From Bradyrhizobium lablabi (lineage in GTDB: Bacteria > Pseudomonadota > Alphaproteobacteria > Rhizobiales > Xanthobacteraceae): 64,000 nt of DNA. This document shows positions 26,064 through 34,333 of the stretch, one piece after another (the stretch's first letter is position 1; each line of letters opens with the position of its first letter). Location: NCBI RefSeq assembly GCF_018131005.1, contig NZ_JAFCJK010000002.1, forward strand, positions 806,001-870,000, read 5' to 3'. Below the pieces are notes generated by a model, which worked only from the letters and a program-made list of their open reading frames with translations, ran no database searches and was not told the origin of the DNA. The translations under genes were made by a program, and so were the position numbers.

Positions 26064-27296
26064 TCAGTGACCGCTCAAGACCAGCGTCTTGATCGGCAGC
26101 AGCAGCGCCTGGATCCGAAGCAGGAGTGCATGCACGAGCCCGGTCGCGTCGACGGCATGCAGGGCAAAACCCATCAACGCGCCGGTTTTCGGATCGGCAA
26201 TCACATCATGGTTGCTGGTGTAGGCATTGACGATGCAGGTGCTGCCCGGCGTAACACCCTCGAGGCCATCCTTGTAGAGCGGCTCCAGAAAGGCAAGAAT
26301 CGAACCTGGCTTTTGCAGATTCTGCGGATCGATCAACACTTCGCTAGCCCGGAACTGGCCGGCGGCGATGAAATCCTGCACGCTGGTGACGACCAGCGGA
26401 ATGATCACCCAGGGTTTCGACATGCACGTGGCTTCTGCGACCATGCCGGGCTTCATCACCTGGGCCTCGATCTGCCCGAATCCGGCCTGCAACCTATTCC
26501 GACCCGCTTCGTCGGGTATCAGGACTCCGGCCGGCCGCATGATCTGGGCAACGAGGTCGCCGGGGCGAACGAGGAATTGCTCGACGCGGCCATCGACCCC
26601 GGCACGGACGAAAGTCTTGTCGAGATCCACTTGCGCCTGCGCCTGCGCGGCCACGGCGCTCGCCTTCTCCGCTGGCAAGAGCGTGGAGACGCGCAACGTC
26701 GCCGATTCCTTGACGGCGGTTGCGGCATCGACGCCCGACTGCCGCTGATCGACCAGCACCTGCAGCTTCTCGATGTCGCGTTGCGGCACGATGCCGGGAT
26801 TACGGCGCTGCAATTCGCTTTTCACATCCAGTTCGTCTTTAGCCTGCTGCAAGGAGGCTTTCGCCTCCCCGACCTGAGCCTCCGCCTTGACCACATCGGC
26901 CTGTGCCGAGATCAGCGACGCGTCCACCTCGGCGATCTTTCGCTTGGCGGTCTCCAGTGCTGCCTCTTGTTTCGAACTGTCGAGCCGGAACAGAACGTCA
27001 CCTTTCTTCACCGGCGCGGTGAAACCGACATTGACCTCGACGACGCGGCCGGAGCCTTCGGGCAGGATCGGCACGGTCCTGAAGTAGAGCGCCGCGGAGG
27101 TAGTCGAGGGATGGAAGTAGAAGATCATCGTGATCAGTGAGATCGTGAGCATCAGGCAGCCGGTGATACCCCATCTCAGTTCGTACCAGACGGAGAAGAA
27201 CGTGATCTCCTTGCCGAACCGCTTGCCTTGCCAATAGCGGCGGTAGAGGTAATCCGGCAGGATCGTCACCAGCGAGCAGATCATGAGCTCAAGCAT
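26064..27296 (-). CDS. HlyD-family membrane-fusion protein without a pump
   Basis: A 410-residue inner-membrane adaptor. Two N-terminal hydrophobic segments (MLELMICSLVTILPDYL; ITGCLMLTISLITMIFYF) precede a barrel-sandwich and long coiled-coil hairpin (RVVEVNVGFTAPVKKGDVLF; KRKIAEVDASLISAQADVVK). The beta-barrel part is FVRAGVDGRVEQFLVRPGDLV. It starts at 27296, overlapping the upstream membrane-protein stop by 8 bp. No ABC, RND or MFS pump is encoded beside it. Adaptors of this form with a small membrane partner (DUF-type) may act as fatty-acid or aromatic efflux units; here the pump is unknown. Confidence 0.82.
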   Translation of the reverse strand: MLELMICSLVTILPDYLYRRYWQGKRFGKEITFFSVWYELRWGITGCLMLTISLITMIFYFHPSTTSAALYFRTVPILPEGSGRVVEVNVGFTAPVKKGDVLFRLDSSKQEAALETAKRKIAEVDASLISAQADVVKAEAQVGEAKASLQQAKDELDVKSELQRRNPGIVPQRDIEKLQVLVDQRQSGVDAATAVKESATLRVSTLLPAEKASAVAAQAQAQVDLDKTFVRAGVDGRVEQFLVRPGDLVAQIMRPAGVLIPDEAGRNRLQAGFGQIEAQVMKPGMVAEATCMSKPWVIIPLVVTSVQDFIAAGQFRASEVLIDPQNLQKPGSILAFLEPLYKDGLEGVTPGSTCIVNAYTSNHDVIADPKTGALMGFALHAVDATGLVHALLLRIQALLLPIKTLVLSGH

Positions 27297-27732
27297 GGTT
27301 GTGCACCCCTTCCTTCGCGGGCGCCCGGACGTCGGAATCGCGGCGAGGTACGGATTCGGCTTCGGGTTCGGCGGCAGGCGTTCCCGGCGTGGCGTCGGCA
27401 ATGCGCTCGACGGAATCAGCAATGCTGCGCATCGGCGTGCTGAAATCCGGCAGGTCGATAAGTGCCAGCAGCAGGCCGGCAACCCAGAAGATGTGCATGT
27501 GGGTGAAAAGCGATATCAGGCCGAGCACGGCGACGATCTCAAACTGCAGCTTCTGAGACTTGTGCGCCATGCGCTCCGGCAGGCTGTGCAGCTTCCAGTA
27601 AAGGGTGCCCACCCATAGAACTGTAGCTACAAGGAAAATGCCCATCGCCACCATCAGCGGGTCCGAGCCGCCAGGGCCCGGAATGAAAAACGGCAGATGA
27701 TGGGGAGCTGCCGGATGCATCTGTTCGGTCAA
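27289..27732 (-). CDS. small inner-membrane partner of the HlyD protein
   Basis: A 147-residue protein. After a proline-rich N-terminus (PAAPHHLPFFIPGPGGSDP) come about two membrane segments (LMVAMGIFLVATVLWVGTLY; FEIVAVLGLISLFTHMHIF) and a third weaker one (WVAGLLLALIDL), then a charged tail. It overlaps the HlyD gene, showing coupled translation. Its function is probably to complete the HlyD unit. It is the first gene of the leftward operon controlled by the box at 27808. Confidence 0.68.
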   Translation of the reverse strand: MTEQMHPAAPHHLPFFIPGPGGSDPLMVAMGIFLVATVLWVGTLYWKLHSLPERMAHKSQKLQFEIVAVLGLISLFTHMHIFWVAGLLLALIDLPDFSTPMRSIADSVERIADATPGTPAAEPEAESVPRRDSDVRAPAKEGVHNHA

Positions 27733-27807
27733 ATTTCATCTCCCTTCCGGGCGCCTGAGCGTCCCGCAGCCGTGTCCCGCACCGTGCCCGCCTGCGGCGC
27801 GGTTTGC

Positions 27808-27821
27808 TTGATCTGGATCAA
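27808..27821. promoter_or_regulatory. FNR/FixK-type box, perfect palindrome
   Basis: TTGATCTGGATCAA, exact consensus. The centre is 82 bp from the leftward membrane-protein start (27732) and 75 bp from the rightward start at 27890, so it may serve both the HlyD/TAXI operon and the PPK2 operon. Confidence 0.88.
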
Positions 27822-27889
27822 GCGAGCCACGCGGCCGGGCCGTAGCGTTCATTTGCAGGACAAACGATCGGTCCCAGGAGGCCCAAGCA

Positions 27890-28345
27890 ATGCCAGACAA
27901 GATCGACGATCTGATCCCGAATGCAAGCGTAATCCAGAAGGAGGCGGCTCTGAAGGAAGCGGAAAAGGCCGACGAGTACGCCCGTCGCGCGGCCGCCGCC
28001 GAAGCCGAAAAAAGAGCCCTGATCGAGCGGTTGAGCAAGCCGTCGGGGCTTACCGAAGAGGAAAAGGTCAAGCTGGCATCGACGGTGATCCAGCGTGCGG
28101 TACGAAACGGACTAACCGAGGTGCAGGTCTACCGCTTCCCGAACACGCTCTGTACCGACAAGGGGCGCGCCATCAACCAGATGGAACCGGGCTGGGAAAA
28201 GACGCTCACCGGAATCCCAAAAGAGATCTACCAGCTCTGGGCCGATTATCTGAAGTCGCGCGGCTATCGCATCCGCTACCAGATCATCGATTTCCCGGGC
28301 GGCGTGCCAGGCGACATCGGCGTTGTAATCGCCTGGGGGGATTAG
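27890..28345 (+). CDS. hypothetical protein before the PPK2 gene
   Basis: A 151-residue cytoplasmic protein. The first 60 residues form a helical charged segment (KEAEKADEYARRAAAAEAEK). A compact domain follows: LTEEEKVKLASTVIQRAVRN, GLTEVQVYRFPNTLCTDKGR, YQIIDFPGGVPGDIGVVIAW. No domain is recognised. The tight position 75 bp from a FixK-type box and before PPK2 suggests a joint role in stress energy metabolism. Confidence 0.65.
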   Translation: MPDKIDDLIPNASVIQKEAALKEAEKADEYARRAAAAEAEKRALIERLSKPSGLTEEEKVKLASTVIQRAVRNGLTEVQVYRFPNTLCTDKGRAINQMEPGWEKTLTGIPKEIYQLWADYLKSRGYRIRYQIIDFPGGVPGDIGVVIAWGD

Positions 28346-28368
28346 AGCTTGCAACGACGGATGCCCGT

Positions 28369-29169
28369 ATGGCGAAGGGCGGCCCCGTGGAGAAGATGAA
28401 GCGCAAGATCTACGAGAAGGAGTTGGAAAAGCTGCAAGTCCAGCTCTGCTATCTCCAGGACTGGGTGAAGGCAAACAAGCTGCGCGTCATCATCCTGTTT
28501 GAGGGCCGCGATGCCGCCGGCAAGGGCGGCACGATCAAGGCCCTCACCGAGAAGGTCAGCCCCCGCGTGTTCCGCGTCGTGGCCCTTCCCGCTCCCTCCG
28601 ACCGCGAGAAGTCGCAGCTCTTTATCCAGCGTTACATGCAACATTTTCCCGGCGCCGGCGAAATCGTCATCTTCGATCGCAGCTGGTACAATCGCGCCGG
28701 GGTGGAATACGTGATGGGGTTCTGCACACCCGCTGACCACAAGCGTTTTCTTTCGCTCTGTCCGCAAATGGAGCAGTACACCATTGAGGGCGGCATCATC
28801 CTGATCAAGCTCTGGCTCGAGGTCGGGATGGAGGAGCAGGAGCGCCGTTTCAGGGCGCGCATCGACGATCCGTTGCGACAGTAGAAACTAAGCCCGATGG
28901 ACACTGAATCCTACCGGCTTTGGTACGATTATTCCCGCGCGCGTGACCTCATGTTCAAGGCGACCAACTCGAAACATGCGCCCTGGTATGTCATACGGTC
29001 CGATGACAAGCGGCGGGCCCGGCTCAACTGCATTGCACACATCCTGAACAGCATTCCGTACGGGCGCGTGAAGCATGACAAGGTCAAGCTCCCGAAGCGA
29101 TCAAACAAGGGACGCTACAACGATCAGGCAGGTCTGCGCGGGATGAAGCTGGTTGCCGAACGGTACTGA
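28369..29169 (+). pseudogene. ppk2: polyphosphate kinase 2 interrupted by an in-frame amber stop
   Basis: PPK2 transfers phosphate between polyphosphate and nucleotides. The frame from 28369 gives Walker A EGRDAAGKGGTIKAL, then VALPAPSDREKSQLFIQRYM and Walker B IVIFDRSWYNRAGVEYVMG, and stops at TAG (28882-28884) after RARIDDPLRQ. The same frame continues past the stop as KLSPMDTESYRLWYDYSRAR and KRRARLNCIAHILNSIPY, the normal C-terminal third. PPK2 proteins have a tryptophan at the stop position (RQWKLSP), so TGG has become TAG. As read, the gene makes a truncated 171-residue product unless the stop is read through. A sequencing error is the alternative. Confidence 0.85.
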
Positions 29170-29215
29170 GCCTGCCAGGCCGCGCCTTCTTCGCACAGCC
29201 TGGTCGGGCTTTCCC

Positions 29216-29647
29216 TTATTTCAGACGTATCGTGACCCCACCCACCGCGGCCGATACTTCGGCGCCAACCCTCGGGCCGCTGAGCTGCAGGATTACGCCA
29301 TTGGCGTTCTGCAACTGCACCCCTCCTGCGCCGGCCGCGACCGCACCGCCCGCACCGGCCACGCTATAGGAGCCCTCGATCGAGGCCGGTCCCCTGAGAT
29401 TGTAGGCACGACCGACAAACTTGCCAGTCGAAGCGCCGACCGTGAAGCCAACGCTCATCCCCGACACGGTGAACGGATAGTGCTTGCCGCGGAGGGTCAG
29501 CACGCCCTCACCACCTCCGACGCCAATGACGAGACCGCCCTTTGTGAAGACGACGGAGACCGAGCCGGTTTCGGCTCGCGACGGCGCGGCCAATCCGATT
29601 GACCCCACCAGCAAAGCAACAACAGCAACAAGTAGACGACCCTTCAT
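29216..29647 (-). CDS. secreted glycine-rich beta protein, paralogue of the one at 21050
   Basis: A 143-residue exported protein. The signal peptide ends near SRAET. The core repeats glycine-rich strands: VIGVGGGEGVLTLRGKHYPF, TVSGMSVGFTVGASTGKFVG, YNLRGPASIEGSYSVAG, VQLQNANGVILQLSGPRVGA. It matches the paralogue at 21050 in nearly every strand. It starts at an ATG with GGAGGAAAC upstream, 36 bp after the AspT-type transporter gene, so it is the third gene of a FixK-box operon, as is its paralogue. Family unknown. Confidence 0.72.
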   Translation of the reverse strand: MKGRLLVAVVALLVGSIGLAAPSRAETGSVSVVFTKGGLVIGVGGGEGVLTLRGKHYPFTVSGMSVGFTVGASTGKFVGRAYNLRGPASIEGSYSVAGAGGAVAAGAGGVQLQNANGVILQLSGPRVGAEVSAAVGGVTIRLK

Positions 29648-29683
29648 TATGTTTCCTCCAAGAGACCAGGACGGGACAGCAGC

Positions 29684-31384
29684 CTATTGTGCAAGCAGCA
29701 TAGCGAAATAACCGAAGATGGTAAGCAGGATACCTGATACGGCGTAGGCGACGGGGAAGCCGATCCAGGGCACGGAGCTTTGGATCTCCACCGCAGCCTC
29801 GCGGCATGGGCCGGAATGCGACCGCGCGCCGGCCACGCCCCCCATCAGCACCGCGGGATTGATCTTGAAGCCATGGAATCCGATCGCCCAGACGATGAAC
29901 GGAGGGATCGTGCAGGCAATGAAGCCGACGATGAATATCTTGAGCGCGAGCGCTCCCGTCAGCTGCGCCAGCAGGCCGGCACCAGCGTTGACGCCGACGA
30001 TTGCAACGAAAACTACCAAACCCAGGTCCTCCAGCACGTTGCGCGCCGCGTTCGGCGTGTTGCCGAAGAAGCGCAGACGGGAGACGATCGAGGAGATAAT
30101 CACGCCCGACAGCAGCAAGCCACCGGCGTTGCCGAGGCCAACCTTGGCGCCGAACGCCGGGAATTCGATCATCCCGATCAAGAAGCCGAGAATCATGCCC
30201 ACCGCGAGCGTCAAAAGGTCCGTCGAGGTGTTGGTGCGCGCGATACGCCCCCACATCTCGCCAAGCTCGTTGACGGCGGACTTTAACCCGACCACCGAGA
30301 CGATATCCATTCGTTGCAGCTCGGTCTTGAGGCCGGCCGGAATCTGCACGCCGCCGCGCTCGACCTTGGTGACCTGCAACTGGCCGGCAATCGCCGTGTC
30401 GCGGAAGGACTCGAAGGTACGTCCGACGACGTCCTTGTTGAAGACCACGATCTCGGCCTGATCCATCGGGATGCCAAGCGTCTTGGCATCCGCGACCTCC
30501 GGGCCGATCAGCCCCATCTTCCCGGTCAGATGTTCGGTCGCGCCACCGAGTGCGATGATGTCACCCTTTTGCAGCACGAGATCGGGATCGGCGCCCAACG
30601 GCTCGCCGCCGCGCCCCACATTGACGATGCGATATTCGGGATTGCCCTTGCGGAAGCCCGCAATGGTCATGCCCACTTGCGCCGGATTTTCCAGCCGGTA
30701 GGCGCGCAGGCCGAACTGGCGAAAGCCGGTCAGGCCGCCGCCCTCGAGATCCTTCACGCCAAATTCCTGCTCATACCTCTTCGCTGCCGCCTTGGCATCG
30801 ATGCCCCACCAGCGCGGCAGATACTTGCAGATCAGGATGATGCCGACGGTGCCCCAGATGTAGGTGATCCCGTAGGACAGTGCGATCATGCCCGACGCAT
30901 CTTCGGGCTTCATGCCCGCAGGCAGCTTGACGACACCTGATGTGACTGCCTGCTCAGCTGAGCCGATCGCAGCCGACATGGTCTGCGACCCCGCAAGCAT
31001 CCCGCCGGCGGCGCCGACCGGCAATTGGAACATCTTTGCGCCGATCACCACGAGTGCAAGTCCCAGCACGCTCGACACCAGCGCCAGAATGCAGAATTTC
31101 AGACCGTCGCCCCTGAGACTGTTGACGAAGGATGGTCCGACCCGGAGGCCGACGCCATACATGAAGAGATAGTAGAAAAGGCTTTTGACGAAGTTGTTCA
31201 GCTCGAGCTTCACGCCATAGGTCGAGGCCCAAACCGACAGGCCGGCGCCGACCACGATGGCGCCGGCAACCATGCCAAGCCCATAGCCCTTGATGCTGGC
31301 GCGCCCGATCCAGACAGCGAGACCGACGACGAAGAACAGCAGCAGATAAGGATTCTGCTGAAGGAATGTGAAAAAGCTCTGCAT
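29684..31384 (-). CDS. AspT/YidE-type antiporter
   Basis: A 566-residue membrane protein with about ten hydrophobic segments. Two duplicated transport halves flank a cytoplasmic portion with two TrkA_C-like regions (GMTIAGFRKGNPEYRIV; GRTFESFRDTAIAGQLQVT). The N-terminal half begins YLLLFFVVGLAVWIGRASIK, with YGITYIWGTVGI; the C-terminal half has LTLAVGMILGFLIGMIEFP and NAGGLLLSGVIISS. This is the aspartate:alanine antiporter (AspT) family. It lies 18 bp after a PLP-dependent decarboxylase. In known systems such a pair imports an amino acid and exports its decarboxylation product, generating a membrane potential and consuming protons. The substrate here is inferred. Confidence 0.82.
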   Translation of the reverse strand: MQSFFTFLQQNPYLLLFFVVGLAVWIGRASIKGYGLGMVAGAIVVGAGLSVWASTYGVKLELNNFVKSLFYYLFMYGVGLRVGPSFVNSLRGDGLKFCILALVSSVLGLALVVIGAKMFQLPVGAAGGMLAGSQTMSAAIGSAEQAVTSGVVKLPAGMKPEDASGMIALSYGITYIWGTVGIILICKYLPRWWGIDAKAAAKRYEQEFGVKDLEGGGLTGFRQFGLRAYRLENPAQVGMTIAGFRKGNPEYRIVNVGRGGEPLGADPDLVLQKGDIIALGGATEHLTGKMGLIGPEVADAKTLGIPMDQAEIVVFNKDVVGRTFESFRDTAIAGQLQVTKVERGGVQIPAGLKTELQRMDIVSVVGLKSAVNELGEMWGRIARTNTSTDLLTLAVGMILGFLIGMIEFPAFGAKVGLGNAGGLLLSGVIISSIVSRLRFFGNTPNAARNVLEDLGLVVFVAIVGVNAGAGLLAQLTGALALKIFIVGFIACTIPPFIVWAIGFHGFKINPAVLMGGVAGARSHSGPCREAAVEIQSSVPWIGFPVAYAVSGILLTIFGYFAMLLAQ

Positions 31385-31402
31385 GACCGTCCCCCTTTTA
31401 AC

Positions 31403-34147
31403 TTAAGAAGCAGCCTTGAGCTTCGGTGCAGCTCTTGGCTTGCCCATCTGCGCCAGGGCCTCGGTCTTCACGAGCTTCAACCCCTCGACCGCGTCATAGC
31501 CATGGATCTCCTTCACATCGAGCTTGCGCATGAAGTCGATGGTTTCCTGGGTGATGACCTGCCCCGGCACCATGATCGGGAAGCCCGGCGGGTACGGGAT
31601 CACGAAGTTCGCGGAGACGAGATCGGGACCACTCTTCAGGCGGCGGTCGATCTCCGGATCGTTGAGGCGGATGTATTCGCAGCCGGCGGCATCGTAAGCG
31701 GAATAGAAGCCGCTGCGAATGTCGCCTTCATTGGTCTTGGCACCTGCATCGCCGCGATAGCTCTGGTGAAAATGCGAGAAGTTCGGCAGGTCCGGCACGT
31801 CCTTCATCAGGCTCCGGACCCGCGCCTCGAAGGCCGCCCGAGCATTGGCACCGCCCTGGGTGAGCCCGCGCTCGACCTCACCGGCGATCTCAGCCAATAC
31901 TCGGACGAGATGCGCGACGTCGCTCCGCGTATTGTTGATGTTGGACTGGATCAGGACCGAGTTGCGCGAGGTCTTGTTGACCTGGATGTTGTATCGGCTG
32001 GCCAGCAGGCCCTTGAACTGCGTGCCGTCGAAGCCGGCTGTGCCGCTGACCAACGTCATTCGCGTTGGATCGAGGCAGAACTCGTCGTCGTTCAGGCTCT
32101 TCAGGACGCTCGCCCAATTCGTGTTAGGCGCCAGATAGTCGGTAAACCCGCTTTGACGATACTCCGCGGGTACCATGGCATCCGCGCCGAGAACGCGGAA
32201 ATATCTGGAGATCAGGGGATTGTTGTTGACCGCTTGGCGGATGGCGACCGCAATCTCCATCGCGTTGGCCACAAGACCGTAACCTTCCAGCTCCATCTGG
32301 CGTCGTGAGACATCGAGGCTTGCGATGAGCTGCTGGTTCGGACTGGTCGAAGCATGCGTAAACACGGCCTCCTTGAATTGCGCTTCGACCGTGTGGAATT
32401 CGACGTCCTTGACTGCCAGCATCGAGCCCTGTCGGATTGCCGACATGGATTTGTGCGTCGAATTGGTCTGGTAGACGCGCAGCCGGATCTGGCGCGGATC
32501 GGGGATGAGCCGGGTCTTGAGCAGCACCTCATCAGAGGGATTCTTGCCGAGCTCGGCCTGCTGTTTCTCGTAGGCCGCAACCGATTTCGGGTCATGCATC
32601 CACGCCTCGATCTCGTTGGCGGCCCCCATCGCGGTACGCCGCCTCAGAAATGGCGAGAACCGCGCGAAGCCGAACCACGCCTCGTCCCAGAGGAAGATCA
32701 GGTCGGGCTTGATCGCGAGGCATTCCTCCATGACCCGGCGCGTGTTGTAGATGTGGCCGTCGAAGGTGCAGTTGGTCAGGTCGATCAACTTGACCCGGTC
32801 GAGCCGGCCATCGGCCTTCGCATTCAGGAGCGCCTGCTTGATCGTCTTCAGCGGCACAGCGCCATACATCGAATACTCGGTCATCGGAAACGCTTCGACA
32901 TAGAGCGGCTGCGCGCCGGCGAGCACCATCCCGTAATGGTGCGACTTGTGGCAGTTGCGATCGACGATGGCGATATCGCCGGGGGCCAGCAGCGCCTGCA
33001 CGGCCATCTTGTTGGATGTCGAGGTGCCGTTGGTCACGAAGAAGACGCGGTCAGCGCCAAGTGCGCGGGCCGCCTTGTCCTGCGCCTTTTTGATATTGCC
33101 AGTCGGTTCGAGCAGGCTGTCAAGCCCGCCGGTGGTGGCGCTGCTCTCGGCCAGGAACAGGTTCAGGCCATAGAATTCACCCATGTCGCGAATCCAGTCC
33201 GACTTGAAGACCGATTTCCCGCGGGCGATCGGCAGCGCATGAAAGGTTCCGATCGGCCGCTGCGCGTATTTCTTCAGATTGTCGAAGAACGGTGTCTCGA
33301 AGCGATCCTGCACGCCTTCCAGGATCGAAAGGTGCAGCTCGAGGATGTCCTCGACGGAGTAGAAGACCCGCCGAACCACATCGGCCTCGGGATTGCCGGC
33401 CATTTCCTCGACGTCGCGATTGGACATGAGGTAGAGATCCAGCTCGGGGCGGACCCGCTTCAGGATATGCGCCAGCCGGAGCGCAGAGGCATCGGATTCT
33501 TCATTGAGCCCCATCGCTCCCGTCATGGCGCGAAGCACGGGTGCAGTGTGGCGCGAGCGTAAGCCAAAGCCCTCGTTGATGACGACCGCCGCTATGTTGG
33601 GGTTGAGCATGGCGGCGCAGAAGGCGTCCTCAAGGCTGCCAACGATGACGGGCTCATAGATGAACGCGTCGACTGGACGCCGCAGCTTGCGCCATTCGGT
33701 AGCAAGACCCGGCCAGTTGTTTGCCGACACCCCGGTGACGATCAGGGTTTCGAAATAGGGCCGGCGCGCCGTGGGCTCACCGAAGGTCGGCGGGAGCAGA
33801 TCGGGGACACCGCCATCTCCCTCATCCTGTGCATTCCAGTCACCGGCGTGCTGTCGGAAGGATTTGGTCTGCAGCGCCTGCACGATCCGCGTTGCGAGCC
33901 TGAGCGAGGTGGCGGCGTCGCCGGCCTCCGCGGCTTCCTTCAGGGCCGCCATCAAATGGAGACCGGGATAGCCGTGAAACTCTTCCGTGGCCGCAAGAAC
34001 CGACAGTGCCTCATCGTATCTCGCACGATCCCCGCCCTTGCTCCATGCCTTCGCAGCGTCAACCAGATCGCGCCAATTGTCCGCCCGTCCACCGGGTCCA
34101 GAGAGGAACTGATCGATGCGCTGTTGTGCCGGCTTGGCGTTGGACAT
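31403..34147 (-). CDS. PLP-dependent Orn/Lys/Arg-type decarboxylase
   Basis: A 914-residue protein of the large amino-acid decarboxylase family. The N-terminal part (residues about 1-300) is a flavodoxin-like wing domain. The PLP-binding core has FFVTNGTSTSNKMAVQALLA, DRNCHKSHHYGMVLAG, FLWDEAWFGFARFSPF, and the Schiff-base lysine in NSTHKSMSAIRQGSM. The C-terminal domain follows with VIPYPPGFPIMVPGQ near the end. It precedes an AspT-type antiporter by 18 bp, and a FixK-type box is centred 68 bp upstream. Decarboxylation of an amino acid with antiport would conserve energy at low oxygen. Which amino acid is used is unknown. Confidence 0.85.
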   Translation of the reverse strand: MSNAKPAQQRIDQFLSGPGGRADNWRDLVDAAKAWSKGGDRARYDEALSVLAATEEFHGYPGLHLMAALKEAAEAGDAATSLRLATRIVQALQTKSFRQHAGDWNAQDEGDGGVPDLLPPTFGEPTARRPYFETLIVTGVSANNWPGLATEWRKLRRPVDAFIYEPVIVGSLEDAFCAAMLNPNIAAVVINEGFGLRSRHTAPVLRAMTGAMGLNEESDASALRLAHILKRVRPELDLYLMSNRDVEEMAGNPEADVVRRVFYSVEDILELHLSILEGVQDRFETPFFDNLKKYAQRPIGTFHALPIARGKSVFKSDWIRDMGEFYGLNLFLAESSATTGGLDSLLEPTGNIKKAQDKAARALGADRVFFVTNGTSTSNKMAVQALLAPGDIAIVDRNCHKSHHYGMVLAGAQPLYVEAFPMTEYSMYGAVPLKTIKQALLNAKADGRLDRVKLIDLTNCTFDGHIYNTRRVMEECLAIKPDLIFLWDEAWFGFARFSPFLRRRTAMGAANEIEAWMHDPKSVAAYEKQQAELGKNPSDEVLLKTRLIPDPRQIRLRVYQTNSTHKSMSAIRQGSMLAVKDVEFHTVEAQFKEAVFTHASTSPNQQLIASLDVSRRQMELEGYGLVANAMEIAVAIRQAVNNNPLISRYFRVLGADAMVPAEYRQSGFTDYLAPNTNWASVLKSLNDDEFCLDPTRMTLVSGTAGFDGTQFKGLLASRYNIQVNKTSRNSVLIQSNINNTRSDVAHLVRVLAEIAGEVERGLTQGGANARAAFEARVRSLMKDVPDLPNFSHFHQSYRGDAGAKTNEGDIRSGFYSAYDAAGCEYIRLNDPEIDRRLKSGPDLVSANFVIPYPPGFPIMVPGQVITQETIDFMRKLDVKEIHGYDAVEGLKLVKTEALAQMGKPRAAPKLKAAS

Positions 34148-34208
34148 GGAATATCTCCGATCCTGGCGGTGATTGCGCCGATAATGAAGCCGCTACGCGT
34201 TGCCCCTC

Positions 34209-34222
34209 TTGATCCAGGTCAA
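34209..34222. promoter_or_regulatory. FNR/FixK-type box
   Basis: TTGATCCAGGTCAA, one mismatch in the second half. The centre is 68 bp upstream of the decarboxylase start (34147) and faces the decarboxylase-AspT-secreted protein operon. Confidence 0.8.
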
Positions 34223-34333
34223 GCCGCCGCAAGCTCGATGCGCGATCTCGGCAAATCCCAATCCGGCAGTTCATCGCAGCGCAACACGACCTGAAACTGC
34301 TCTTGACCGCTGACGGACGGACCGAGCGTGCCG

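Noticed and set aside
27697..28368. Upstream extension of the PPK2 frame
   Set aside because: The frame is open from 27697 but overlaps the 27890 gene and contains no PPK2 sequence before 28369.
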